This document shows, piece by piece, positions 1 through 8,717 of a stretch of DNA of 64,000 nucleotides (its first letter is position 1; each line of letters opens with the position of its first letter). Source of the DNA: Chitinophaga polysaccharea (GTDB taxonomy: Bacteria > Bacteroidota > Bacteroidia > Chitinophagales > Chitinophagaceae); contig NZ_VIWO01000002.1 in NCBI RefSeq assembly GCF_007829335.1, positions 558,001-622,000 on the forward strand, given 5' to 3'. The notes beneath the pieces were generated by a model. That model saw only the letters and a program-made list of their open reading frames with translations. It had not been told where the DNA came from and made no database searches. Made by a program: the position numbers and the translations under genes.

Positions 1-1
1 T

Positions 2-151
2 CAATGCCGCCGTGTATTTGAAATGAGCCGCATCAAGGGTTTGTCGCCCGCCGAAATCGCCGATCAGTTAAATATCTCTATTAATACCGTATACGCGCAT
101 CTTACCACGGCGTTGAAACGATTGCGGGTAGACCTGATCAACAAACCTTAA
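2..151 (+). CDS. ECF-type RNA polymerase sigma factor, C-terminal fragment (region 4)
   Basis: The window opens inside this gene; only the last 49 codons and the TAA stop are present. The fragment shows a sigma region 4 helix-turn-helix: a helix around GLSPAEIADQLNIS followed by a recognition helix NTVYAHLTTALKRLR. This is the module that binds the -35-like element. The next gene downstream is a FecR anti-sigma factor and then a TonB-dependent receptor, the standard Bacteroidota cell-surface signalling order, so this is inferred to be the cognate ECF sigma factor that drives or is held by that FecR. The N-terminal region 2 lies outside the window. Confidence 0.85.
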   Translation, partial: QCRRVFEMSRIKGLSPAEIADQLNISINTVYAHLTTALKRLRVDLINKP

Positions 152-221
152 CCAGACCAATTTTTTTTTTAACATCGCTTAATGGTATAACGTTATCCGG
201 TTGTATTACTAATAAGTAGCC

Positions 222-1199
222 ATGAATAATCAAACTGACATAGATATAGTAGTCCGTTACCTGGAGGATCCGGAAAATGAGCTGTTGAAACAACAGCTTA
301 ATGAATGGATTCAACAGGATCCTGGCCATCTCGACATATTCCTGGATATGAAAGCCATGTGGCAGGGTGATCCACTCCCCGCTCCTTCCGCTTTCGATAC
401 TGCCGGGAAATGGGAAGAGCTGAGCACCAGGCTGGATAAGGCTGCTGTGCCTGCTGTTACGGCGCCGGCCAGCACCCGTGTCATTAAAATGAACCGCAGG
501 TATTGGTGGGCAGCTGCCGCTGTACTGGTTATTGCCGGCACCTGGACCCTGATGGGGCCCGGCGGCTACAAAACCTTCGCTACGGCTCAAACACAGGATA
601 GCCTGCGTTTACCGGATGGCTCCATGCTTTACCTGAATGCCAATACCAGCGTACGCTACGCCCGTAGTTTCGGAAAAGATAACAGGATCGTAAAAATAGA
701 TAAGGGCGAAGCTTTCTTTGACGTAAAGCCAAATGAAACCCTTCCCTTCATCGTAAATGCACCGGAAGTGGAAGTACAGGTATTAGGCACCGCCTTCAAT
801 GTAAAAGCTGCCAATACCGGCGTAAAAGTGTTTGTGCAGTCCGGCAAGGTAAGCGCCGCCTATAGAGGCACTGAAAAGAAAGTGATCCTGACCCCTGATA
901 TGGAAGCCTCGCTGAAATTGCATGGCAGTACCATAGATACACACGTACATAAAAAGAATAATAATATACTGGCCTGGAAAACCAGAACCCTCACATTTGA
1001 TGAAGCTCCGCTGAACGAAGTAGCGGAAGCGCTGGAAGATTTTTATCATGTACAGGTGCATATCAGCAACCCACAGCTGGCGGATCAAAAGCTATTGGCG
1101 ACCTTCCCCAATATGGCATTGGACGAGGTACTGGACATTATGAGAAAAACCCTCCGCATCAATATCACGCATAAAAACGACCTGGTAGACATCTACTGA
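222..1199 (+). CDS. FecR family anti-sigma factor
   Basis: This 325-residue protein has the FecR layout. A cytoplasmic N-terminal segment (about residues 1-90) would bind the sigma factor, a single membrane helix follows at about 94-112 after an NRR basic stop, and a periplasmic FecR domain (about 125-230, with LPDGSMLYLNANTS and GEAFFDV signatures) leads into a C-terminal STN-like segment. It would sense the signalling domain of the outer-membrane receptor encoded next and release the upstream sigma factor. It starts 70 bp after the sigma stop and ends 22 bp before the receptor start, so the three form an apparent operon. Family assignment is strong; the inducing substrate is unknown. Confidence 0.92.
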   Translation: MNNQTDIDIVVRYLEDPENELLKQQLNEWIQQDPGHLDIFLDMKAMWQGDPLPAPSAFDTAGKWEELSTRLDKAAVPAVTAPASTRVIKMNRRYWWAAAAVLVIAGTWTLMGPGGYKTFATAQTQDSLRLPDGSMLYLNANTSVRYARSFGKDNRIVKIDKGEAFFDVKPNETLPFIVNAPEVEVQVLGTAFNVKAANTGVKVFVQSGKVSAAYRGTEKKVILTPDMEASLKLHGSTIDTHVHKKNNNILAWKTRTLTFDEAPLNEVAEALEDFYHVQVHISNPQLADQKLLATFPNMALDEVLDIMRKTLRINITHKNDLVDIY

Positions 1200-1221
1200 T
1201 TCGCGCCCTGACCACTTGCTT

Positions 1222-4200
1222 ATGCAGCAATTTTTGCTACAGGCGCGATGCTCCAATACCAGGTTTGGAAGCGTGCCTGCCTTTATTTTCGTTGTTATCC
1301 TGGTATTGGCGACTGCCCTGGCAGTGGCCCAAAATCCTGTTGCCCCACCCAAACGTATTTCACTGCAATTCAGCAACGCGCGACTGAAAACCGTTATCCG
1401 GGAGATAGAACGGCAAACCAGGTATACTTTCGCCATTTCTTCCCAGGAGCTGGAAACCCGCCACGGCGTTAGTTTACATGTACACAACGCCACCTTACAG
1501 GAAGTACTTCCCGGTATCTTTCCCCCTTCCCGGTATAAGGTAGAAATCAGAGATGGACAGATCATCGTGATCCCTATCAATGCCGCGACTACGGACACGG
1601 CGCCTCCCCTTCCCCTTGCAGCCGACTCCACCAAATGGCTGGTGACCGGAAATGTATCAGATGGAGAACAACCCCTCAGCGGCGTATCTATCCGTGAAAA
1701 AGGCACGACTAACGGTACCGCCACTACGGAGAATGGTAGCTTTAAGCTCAATGCTGTCAGCGGCCAGGCCATTTTACAAATATCCCTGATTGGCTATGAA
1801 ACGAAAGAAGTGGCCATCCGGGAACGAAGAAATATCAACGTTTTACTGCAGCCCGATCTCCGCAAGCTGAATGAACTGGTGGTACTGGGCTATGGCCTGC
1901 AAAAACGCGCTAACATCACCGGTGCTATCTCACAGGTAGACGGTGTACGCCTCCGCAACCGGCCGGTAGCCAACGCTATGGCAGCCCTGCAGGGCACCGC
2001 CACCGGCCTTGTAGTAACCCGCAGTAACGGGCAGCCCGGGCGCGAAGGCTTCAACATACAGGTTCGGGGCGTTAGCTCTGCCTCTGGCAGCAACACGCCT
2101 ATCATTGTAGACGGTGTTCCCGGCTCCCTGGCGGTGCTCAACCCCGATGATATTGAATCGGTATCTATCCTGAAAGATGCTTCCGCTGCAGCCATTTACG
2201 GCGCCCGGGGAGCAGGCGGCGTGGTGTTGGTAACCACCCGCACCGGCAAACCCGGCAAATTGAAAGTAGACTTTAGTACCCTTGGTGGATTTGAAACACC
2301 CATACGGCTGCCCAATCGCGTGCCTTCCTGGATAGCCGCCACCATGCAGAATGAAGCGGCCCAAAATGCCGGTGAGCCGATCCCCTGGCAGCCCACAGAA
2401 ATTGCCCTGATGCAATCCGGTAACCACTATGCCATTGATTATCTGCGCCCGGATTACTATAGATACTATTACAACATGGATCAGCTACACCTGCTCACCA
2501 AAAGCAAAACAGGGGTAGAAAATTATAACCTGTCTGTAAAAGGCGGCGACAGCGTCAACCAATTTTCCGCTTCGCTGGGGTACTTCGGGCGACAGGGACT
2601 CTTCGCGGCAGGCCCCGACAGAACGCGTCGGATGAATGCCAGGGTGAACATGAACAGCCGGCTCAATAAACATTTCAGCCTGGAAACAAGATTGTCGTAC
2701 GCCCAAACCAATACCTTTTCTCCTGCGCAACCGGTAGAAGGGCCTAATGGATTGCTGGCCGGACTTTACCGCGGCCCCGGCAATGTGCCTGTTTATGTAC
2801 CAGGCACCCAACACTTTGCCTATGGCGGCGCACCGGTATATGCCATTCTACAGAACGGTGGCAGGCGGGATGAAAAAAACAACTATATCGATGGCGTATT
2901 TACCCTACGGGCCGACAGCCTGGCGAAGGGACTCACCTTACGATTGATTTATAGTCCCCAGCGTCATATACTGCTGGATAACCTTGGCAGAAATGCCATT
3001 GCCCTCTGGAACCGGGTGGACACCGCCGCACTGGTACAACCTGGTAACCTGGTACAGCAAAGCCGGCTGGAATCCAAAGGCGGCAACCTGCAGGCACTGG
3101 CAGATTACGATCTGAAAGCCGCCAAACATACCATTCATCTGCTGGGAGGCTTCACACAGGAAACCTACAATACCACGCAAAATACGGTGGCAGCGTACGA
3201 TACCGGCAACCCTGACCGCTTTGATAACGCGCGCGACTATACGCAGTTACTGGCGGCTTCCGGTTCTTTACAGTCACTCTTCGGAAAAGTAAATTATAAC
3301 TACGACAATCGCTACCTCATAGAGGCCAATCTCATTGCGGCCCACCTGGTGCAACACAGCATGCTGTTTAATGGCGGATCACAATGGCAAGCCTTCCCTT
3401 CTTTCTCTGCAGGGTGGCGACTGAACAACGAAACCTGGTTTAGCAACGCCCTGCCCTTCTTTAACGAGTTTAAACTGCGCTGGTCGTGGGGGCGCCTGGG
3501 CAACGTAAACAGCTGGAACAGCATTCCTAACGATGAGCAGCTGCAAACCTTTACCTTCCATCCTGGCTGGCGTTCCCTGTTGCCATTTGTATATAAGAAT
3601 CCTGTATTACAGGCCAATGGCTGGGAAAATATCGCCACTAATAACTATGGCTGGGATGCCACCTTGTTTAGGGGACAGCTAAGCTTGTCGGCCGATTACT
3701 TTACCCGGCGCAACAAAGACATGCAAATGCCGGAGCTGATGGCCTCCACGCAAGGCGCCTGGCCCATTGCATTTCAACGGGGCGTGCTCAAAACCTGGGG
3801 CTGGGAAATCAATGCCGGCTGGAAACATGACCGGGGGCCGTTTACCTGGTATATCAATGCCAACCTGTTTAACAGCCAGAATGAAGTATTGCAGCATGAT
3901 CATATTACGCCTAAGCCCGGCTGGAACCAGGGCATAGCCGGCCACCCGTATTCCTCGCTGTTTGGCTACCAGGCAGACGGCTACTTTCAAACGGCTGCAG
4001 AAGTAAATCAGCATGCATACCAGGGCCCACACACCGCCCCTGGCGATATTCGTTACCGGGACATCAATGGCGACGGAAAAATAGATGAAGCTGACCTGGT
4101 TTACCTGGGCAGTCCCGATCCCCGGCTGTCCTACGGCATAGATGCCGGCTTTGCCTGGAAAGGCTTCGATTTTTCGGTTTTCTTTCAAGGAGTTGCCCAG

Positions 4201-4599
4201 CGTGAAGTAATGCCTGATCCCCGCTATAATATGCCTTTTATCAACTCCTGGCAGCAGCCCTGGGATATCAACCAGGACTATTGGACGCCGGAGCGCCCAA
4301 ATGCACTGTTTCCAAGGCTTTATCTCAACGATCAGCAAAACAGCGTACCGTCTTCCCAATGGGTAATGAACGGTGCTTATATCCGGCTCAAAAACCTGCA
4401 ACTTGGTTATACCTTCTCCAGGAATTGGTTGAAGCGGATATGGTTGAGTAACCTGCGGATATACTTCTCCGGCCAGGATCTGTGGGAGACGACTAAAATG
4501 AAAATAAAATATTACGATCCAGAACAAGCGGGTGGCTATAACGGGTACGCCTATCCGTTCTTTAGATCTTATACCCTGGGACTTACAGTAGGATTTTAA
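1222..4599 (+). CDS. SusC/RagA-type TonB-dependent outer-membrane receptor (no SusD partner)
   Basis: About 1125 residues. The order is a signal peptide ending near VAQN, an STN secretin/TonB signalling domain (about 40-115), a carboxypeptidase-regulatory-like beta-sandwich (about 140-225), a TonB-box-like ELVVLGYG followed by the plug, and a long beta-barrel ending in an aromatic-rich strand with terminal F. The STN domain marks it as a transducer that talks to the FecR next door. The reading frame stays open to a TTG at 1216, but the ATG at 1222 is preferred. SusC receptors are nearly always followed by SusD; here the next gene is pyrB on the other strand, so the substrate-binding lipoprotein is missing from this locus. 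Substrate cannot be told from sequence. Confidence 0.93.
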   Translation: MQQFLLQARCSNTRFGSVPAFIFVVILVLATALAVAQNPVAPPKRISLQFSNARLKTVIREIERQTRYTFAISSQELETRHGVSLHVHNATLQEVLPGIFPPSRYKVEIRDGQIIVIPINAATTDTAPPLPLAADSTKWLVTGNVSDGEQPLSGVSIREKGTTNGTATTENGSFKLNAVSGQAILQISLIGYETKEVAIRERRNINVLLQPDLRKLNELVVLGYGLQKRANITGAISQVDGVRLRNRPVANAMAALQGTATGLVVTRSNGQPGREGFNIQVRGVSSASGSNTPIIVDGVPGSLAVLNPDDIESVSILKDASAAAIYGARGAGGVVLVTTRTGKPGKLKVDFSTLGGFETPIRLPNRVPSWIAATMQNEAAQNAGEPIPWQPTEIALMQSGNHYAIDYLRPDYYRYYYNMDQLHLLTKSKTGVENYNLSVKGGDSVNQFSASLGYFGRQGLFAAGPDRTRRMNARVNMNSRLNKHFSLETRLSYAQTNTFSPAQPVEGPNGLLAGLYRGPGNVPVYVPGTQHFAYGGAPVYAILQNGGRRDEKNNYIDGVFTLRADSLAKGLTLRLIYSPQRHILLDNLGRNAIALWNRVDTAALVQPGNLVQQSRLESKGGNLQALADYDLKAAKHTIHLLGGFTQETYNTTQNTVAAYDTGNPDRFDNARDYTQLLAASGSLQSLFGKVNYNYDNRYLIEANLIAAHLVQHSMLFNGGSQWQAFPSFSAGWRLNNETWFSNALPFFNEFKLRWSWGRLGNVNSWNSIPNDEQLQTFTFHPGWRSLLPFVYKNPVLQANGWENIATNNYGWDATLFRGQLSLSADYFTRRNKDMQMPELMASTQGAWPIAFQRGVLKTWGWEINAGWKHDRGPFTWYINANLFNSQNEVLQHDHITPKPGWNQGIAGHPYSSLFGYQADGYFQTAAEVNQHAYQGPHTAPGDIRYRDINGDGKIDEADLVYLGSPDPRLSYGIDAGFAWKGFDFSVFFQGVAQREVMPDPRYNMPFINSWQQPWDINQDYWTPERPNALFPRLYLNDQQNSVPSSQWVMNGAYIRLKNLQLGYTFSRNWLKRIWLSNLRIYFSGQDLWETTKMKIKYYDPEQAGGYNGYAYPFFRSYTLGLTVGF

Positions 4600-4604
4600 T
4601 CTCT

Positions 4605-4667
4605 CCCCTACATAAAATAATAATGCCCTTCGTCGTTGGCGAAGGGCATTATTATTTTATGTAGGGG
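4605..4667. terminator. Bidirectional intrinsic terminator between the SusC-like gene and pyrB
   Basis: A perfect 28-bp inverted repeat (4605-4632 and 4640-4667) with a 7-nt loop lies between the convergent receptor and pyrB genes. The GC-rich top of the stem (GCCCTTCG / CGAAGGGC) is flanked by an AT-rich lower stem, which supplies a T-run on either strand, so it can stop transcription from both sides. Confidence 0.85.
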
Positions 4668-4679
4668 AAACCTGGCAGG

Positions 4680-5612
4680 TTATTCTGTTACTTTCTTTCC
4701 TGCCAGCAGGTACAGCGCAGCCATACGAACAGCTACCCCATTTTCTACCTGTTCGAGAATAATAGATTGACCGGAATCTGCTACGTCAGAGTTGATTTCT
4801 ACGCCGCGGTTGATGGGGCCGGGGTGCATGATCACCACTTCTTTTTTCAGGCTGTCCAGCAGTTCGCGATTTACCCCATAAGCCAGGGAATACTCCCGGA
4901 GAGAGGAAAACAGCGGTGTATTTTGTCTTTCCAGCTGAATGCGGAGCACGTTGGCCACATCACACCATTCCAGTGCCTCGCGGATATTGTAGCTCACGTT
5001 AACACCGAGGGCAGCGGCCATATATTTCGGGATCAGGGTGGGCGGACCTACCACGGTTACCTCTGCACCCAGTTTCTTGAGACAGTAGATATTGGAGAGT
5101 GCCACGCGGGAATGCATGATATCCCCACAGATAGCTATTTTTTTGCCTTCCACGCTGCCTAACCTTTCCCGGATCGAGAAGGCATCGAGCAGTGCCTGGG
5201 TGGGATGTTCATTGATACCATCACCGGCATTGAGGATAGGCACGTTGATGTGCTTAGCCAGGAAATGCGGGGCGCCGCTGGCAGAGTGCCGCATCACTAC
5301 CATATCTACTTTCATAGACAGGATATTGTTGACGGTATCTATCAGCGTTTCTCCTTTGGAAACAGAGGAGCCCGAAGCAGAGAAATTGATCGTATCTGCT
5401 CCCAGCCTTTTCTCCGCCAGCTCAAAAGAGATGCGGGTGCGGGTGGAGTTCTCAAAAAATAAATTGACAATTGTTGTATCGCGGAGCGTAGGAACCTTTT
5501 TTATAGGTCTTTGTAAAACCTCCTTAAACTGGTCGGCGGTTTGAAAAATAAGCTCTATATCCTGGCGCTGCAGATCGCGAATTCCGAGTAAGTGTTTTAC
5601 AGAAAGTGACAT
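4680..5612 (-). CDS. pyrB: Aspartate carbamoyltransferase catalytic subunit
   Basis: A 310-residue protein of the ATCase/OTCase family that joins carbamoyl phosphate and aspartate to give carbamoyl-aspartate, the committed step of pyrimidine synthesis in the cytoplasm. The carbamoyl-phosphate loop STRTR is at residues 56-60, HPTQALLDAF lies mid-protein, and HPGPINRGVEI near the C-terminus completes the active-site signature. Length is normal for a catalytic chain; no pyrI regulatory chain is seen beside it. It sits 51 bp downstream of pyrR on the same strand, so the two are read as one operon. Confidence 0.97.
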   Translation of the reverse strand: MSLSVKHLLGIRDLQRQDIELIFQTADQFKEVLQRPIKKVPTLRDTTIVNLFFENSTRTRISFELAEKRLGADTINFSASGSSVSKGETLIDTVNNILSMKVDMVVMRHSASGAPHFLAKHINVPILNAGDGINEHPTQALLDAFSIRERLGSVEGKKIAICGDIMHSRVALSNIYCLKKLGAEVTVVGPPTLIPKYMAAALGVNVSYNIREALEWCDVANVLRIQLERQNTPLFSSLREYSLAYGVNRELLDSLKKEVVIMHPGPINRGVEINSDVADSGQSIILEQVENGVAVRMAALYLLAGKKVTE

Positions 5613-5663
5613 TAATGTGCAAATATAAAGGGTGAAATCTGAATTCTGAAATCCGGACTCATT

Positions 5664-6194
5664 TTAGTCAATCAGAATTACTTCGTCTTTACCATCCCGT
5701 TCGTTCCAAAGCACCCTTACCTTCTGTGAGATGAGGGCATCGATGGTACGACCGGTATAGTCGGGTTGGATAGGTAGTTGCCTGCTGAAACGCCGGTCTA
5801 TCAGCGTTAGCAGTTCTACCGAAGCCGGCCGTCCGAAATCCAGCATTGCATCCAGTGCCGATCGGATGGTACGGCCTGTGTACAATACGTCATCTATTAA
5901 CACTACCTTTTTATTCTCTATCGAAAAGTCGATACTGGTTTCACTGGGAACATGCAACGTTTTACTCTGGTTAAAATCATCCCGGTAAAAGGTGATATCC
6001 AGTTTACCATAATCAATATGCGCCCCCGGCACTAGTTTCAACAAAGTTTGATGCATCCTGCCGGATAAATAAATACCCCTGGGCTGTAATCCAATCAGCA
6101 CGGTTTGCTCGAACTGTAAATGATTTTCTATTAACTGATGACAAAGCCTGTCTATCGTAATAGCCATTTGTTTGCCGGTTAGTATGGTTTTCAA
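5664..6194 (-). CDS. pyrR: PyrR bifunctional pyrimidine regulator / uracil phosphoribosyltransferase
   Basis: A 176-residue type I phosphoribosyltransferase fold protein. The PRPP-binding signature VVLIDDVLYTGRT is at about residues 97-109 with the acidic pair D101-D102. In Gram-positives PyrR binds pyr mRNA and controls attenuation; its family also carries uracil phosphoribosyltransferase activity. Here the predicted leader is only about 20 nt long and I see no anti-terminator/terminator pair in front of pyrR or in the 51-bp gap to pyrB, so RNA-level control is not supported by the visible sequence. It is the first gene of a pyrR-pyrB operon. Confidence 0.93.
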   Translation of the reverse strand: MKTILTGKQMAITIDRLCHQLIENHLQFEQTVLIGLQPRGIYLSGRMHQTLLKLVPGAHIDYGKLDITFYRDDFNQSKTLHVPSETSIDFSIENKKVVLIDDVLYTGRTIRSALDAMLDFGRPASVELLTLIDRRFSRQLPIQPDYTGRTIDALISQKVRVLWNERDGKDEVILID

Positions 6195-6213
6195 AACACA
6201 ACGTTTTAGGGGC

Positions 6214-6221
6214 CAAAAATA
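6214..6221 (-). promoter_or_regulatory. Bacteroidota -7 element upstream of pyrR
   Basis: On the minus strand this reads TATTTTTG, an exact fit to the Bacteroidota -7 consensus TAnnTTTG, 19 nt before the pyrR start codon. A clear -33 TTTG is not seen at the expected distance, so the call rests on the -7 element and its position. Confidence 0.4.
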
Positions 6222-6278
6222 ATGATTAAAGCGGAAAGCAGAAAAGGGATTCGTACTTTAGCAGTACAATGCCTGATC

Positions 6279-6800
6279 ATGAAACTATTATCAAAGACAA
6301 TCATCGCTATGGCCGCCTTTTTGCAATTATGGGGTTCCTCTGCCCAGGGACAGATAAAGACCGGAGACAAGATACCTGCATTTTCTTTGCAGGACCAGGA
6401 TGGAAAGACATTTAATATCACCAGTGTATTGGGGAAACAACCATTGGTCATCTATTTTTACCCAAAAGATGAAACCAGTGTATGTACCAAAGAGGCCTGT
6501 TCATTCCGGGACTCCTATCACGACTTCCAACAATATGGTGCCATGGTAATCGGCATCAGTGCTGATAACGTTGCCTCTCACAAGAGTTTTGCCAACCATC
6601 ATCAGTTACCGTTTACTTTGCTGAGTGATCCGAAAAACGAGGTGCGTAAATTATTTGGTGTGCCTAAAACTTTCGTCATTCCGGGACGCGTTACCTATAT
6701 CGTCGATAAAAGAGGCGTAGTAGTACATGAATTCAATTCGCTCCGGGATGGAGAGAAACATGTAACAGAGGCGCTTGCGGCACTGAAGAAAATGCAGTAG
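6279..6800 (+). CDS. Secreted thioredoxin-like peroxiredoxin (Bcp/PrxQ type)
   Basis: From the ATG at 6279 the protein has 173 residues; the open frame extends further upstream, but this start gives a clean signal peptide (about residues 1-22, ending SSAQG), so it probably acts in the periplasm. The AhpC/TSA core contains the peroxidatic cysteine C69 and a second cysteine C74 in CTKEAC, the spacing of an atypical 2-Cys PrxQ that reduces peroxides with thioredoxin. The usual TPGCT motif reads TSVCT here, a small departure at the active site. The gene is monocistronic; its stop codon directly abuts the stop of the convergent lipoprotein gene with no base in between. Confidence 0.88.
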   Translation: MKLLSKTIIAMAAFLQLWGSSAQGQIKTGDKIPAFSLQDQDGKTFNITSVLGKQPLVIYFYPKDETSVCTKEACSFRDSYHDFQQYGAMVIGISADNVASHKSFANHHQLPFTLLSDPKNEVRKLFGVPKTFVIPGRVTYIVDKRGVVVHEFNSLRDGEKHVTEALAALKKMQ

Positions 6801-7364
6801 TTATCTTTTGATTTCTTTCTGTTTGATCATTTTACCTTCCGGAGAAAAAGCCCAGGTAGTAATGGTAGAATCTCCGGGCGCCATATCATCGTCTATATCA
6901 GCAGCTGTATAAGCGGTTTCCGTGATGACCAGCATCGAATCATTGGGCAGTTCATAACTCAGCTCATTGGCATTGCGCCCGTAGTCGATATCGCATTCAT
7001 TTCTCACCAAACGGCTATCTGTAGCCACCAGCGTGGCTTTATCAATCAGTACCAGGTATTGGTTCAGACACACCTCCTGGTCGTCTTCCGTCAAAATAGC
7101 AATGGCGTATGGCTTATCGGAAGGAAACCTCACCGTGCTTCCGGCAAACGAACTTTCGGAGGCCAGGTTAGGAATATGGCGCTGCATTTGAGTGGGTGTA
7201 AGCTCCATGCCTGCTTCCAGGCTGTCGAAGAAATTACGGGGCGCTATATCAGATGCGGACACGGAGAGCAAATCCCGGGTAACCGGATTTTCCTGTGCGG
7301 GGCCTAAGTAGCCGCAACTACAACAAAGTGTGACAATGACAGCAGGGAATAGCAAAAGCTTCAT
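6801..7364 (-). CDS. Lipoprotein of unknown function
   Basis: A 187-residue protein with a short N-terminal signal (MKLLLFPAVIVTLCC) and a lipobox-like cysteine at about residue 15-17, so it is probably lipidated and exported. The rest has no motif I recognise; it is acidic and ends in a lysine/arginine-rich tail. It is the second gene of a two-lipoprotein unit, starting 9 bp after the stop of the 7374-8141 gene. The function cannot be assigned from sequence. Confidence 0.75.
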   Translation of the reverse strand: MKLLLFPAVIVTLCCSCGYLGPAQENPVTRDLLSVSASDIAPRNFFDSLEAGMELTPTQMQRHIPNLASESSFAGSTVRFPSDKPYAIAILTEDDQEVCLNQYLVLIDKATLVATDSRLVRNECDIDYGRNANELSYELPNDSMLVITETAYTAADIDDDMAPGDSTITTWAFSPEGKMIKQKEIKR

Positions 7365-7373
7365 TAACTATAC

Positions 7374-8141
7374 TTAAGGTTCGTTTAACGCCGACACGTG
7401 TACCAGTATTTGCTGGTCATCCCCATCTACGATCTCCCCATTTGCATCCAGCGGATCAACAGTAATATATTTCAATTTTCCCGTATTACCATCAGGTGTA
7501 AAATAAAAATTGTCCAGGTCTTTCCAGGTAAAGAATATCCTTGCTGTATAAGGCTGCCGGTCGAGGTTAACTAAAATACCGGTTCCTATTTCCCGGAATT
7601 TACCGGTGGCACAATCGGCGCTGGTAATGAGCAGCAGGTAATGGTATTGAGAGGATTTAAACGTATACGCGTCGCTGATAGTTGTGGCATCCAGTTCTTT
7701 ACCATTGATGCTATCTCCATTTTCTGTGAAGTATTTCGTTATCTGCTTTCCATTGATTTTTATTTCCCCTTTGCAATCGAATGGATCTCCCCCGGTACCG
7801 CTGATACTAACAATGTTAAAGCTGTCGCTCTTTAAGCTGGTAGTAGTGATGAGCACATTCCTTGCTCCCCGGCTTTCTTCCTGCTGGCTACTGAGGGATA
7901 GTTTTTTTTCAAAAGCCGTGTCCCACTGTTGGCGGGCCAGGTAACCAAACAAGGCATTGGATGCCATGGAAACGCCCGCACTACTGTCGGCAGCAGTATT
8001 TTTGCCGGCTGGCGGAGGTGATCCCGCATTATCCGCCGGCGCCACGGAGTCGCTTAACGAAACGGTTTTCCGTTGTTTATCATTGCTGTGGAAATCACAA
8101 GCTGTCAGGGAGAGAACGATTAACAGGTAAACATACTTCAT
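7374..8141 (-). CDS. Lipoprotein of unknown function
   Basis: A 255-residue protein with a type II signal peptide: MKYVYLLIVLSLTAC has a textbook lipobox with Cys15. It is followed by a low-complexity linker rich in Ser, Ala, Pro and Asp to about residue 65, then a globular part with many aromatic and acidic residues. I do not recognise the domain. It is the first gene of the pair with the lipoprotein ending at 6801 (9-bp gap), which suggests the two act together at the cell envelope. Confidence 0.78.
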   Translation of the reverse strand: MKYVYLLIVLSLTACDFHSNDKQRKTVSLSDSVAPADNAGSPPPAGKNTAADSSAGVSMASNALFGYLARQQWDTAFEKKLSLSSQQEESRGARNVLITTTSLKSDSFNIVSISGTGGDPFDCKGEIKINGKQITKYFTENGDSINGKELDATTISDAYTFKSSQYHYLLLITSADCATGKFREIGTGILVNLDRQPYTARIFFTWKDLDNFYFTPDGNTGKLKYITVDPLDANGEIVDGDDQQILVHVSALNEP

Positions 8142-8255
8142 GGATATATCGTATTTACTTATATGCTGTCAATTTACTTTTTCCTCGGAGGAAAATGAAA
8201 TTATCACAGATCCTGATAAGTAAACGAAGTTGGTGAAATAGTATCCGCGGGCAGA

Positions 8256-8630
8256 TTACAAATTCCTCAGGTCCTTGAAGGTACTAATCTCTTCTTTCAG
8301 GGCAAACAACTGTACACCCCATATCAGGCCACGCACCAGCGCAAAGGCCACCAGGGCCAGGGAAAGGGATACCTGCATGAAGCTGCCTTCTTCGCGGTTG
8401 GTAAGGGTAATGATTTTAATGAGGAAGATCAGACCTATACCAAAGGAAATAGCCGCCTTGAGTCCTTTGGTGCGGAGCTGTTTTTTGAAATAGGCATCAA
8501 ATCCGCTGGCAGCGGTGCGGCTGGCATCTGCCTTTTCTGCGCCTCCGGCTATAAGGCGTTGTTCAAGATCTGCTACCCTGAGTTGTTTGTGACGTTCTGA
8601 AAAATAAGTGGCGACGATATCTTCCTGCAT
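8256..8630 (-). CDS. Small two-helix membrane protein, unknown function
   Basis: A 124-residue protein from the ATG at 8630. The frame is open upstream, but that extension runs through the pruA terminator hairpin, so the shorter start (MQEDIVATYF) is chosen. An amphipathic N-terminal half is followed by two membrane helices, about residues 57-76 and 84-105, with a short charged tail. It lies downstream of pruA but beyond that gene's terminator. No family recognised. Confidence 0.65.
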   Translation of the reverse strand: MQEDIVATYFSERHKQLRVADLEQRLIAGGAEKADASRTAASGFDAYFKKQLRTKGLKAAISFGIGLIFLIKIITLTNREEGSFMQVSLSLALVAFALVRGLIWGVQLFALKEEISTFKDLRNL

Positions 8631-8664
8631 AATGGCCGTTGTTCTGAATGAGACTGCAAGGTAC

Positions 8665-8696
8665 AAAAAAGGCGATGGATATACATCCACCGCCTT
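8665..8696 (-). terminator. Intrinsic terminator after pruA
   Basis: A 12-bp stem with one mismatch (8669-8680 pairing with 8685-8696) around a short loop, followed on the minus strand by six T residues. It lies 22 nt beyond the pruA stop codon. Confidence 0.7.
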
Positions 8697-8717
8697 CATA
8701 TAAATCATGAACATTTA

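Noticed and set aside
3679..4527. A 282-codon frame antisense to the SusC-like receptor.
   Set aside because: It is a shadow of the barrel region, without domain features or promoter.
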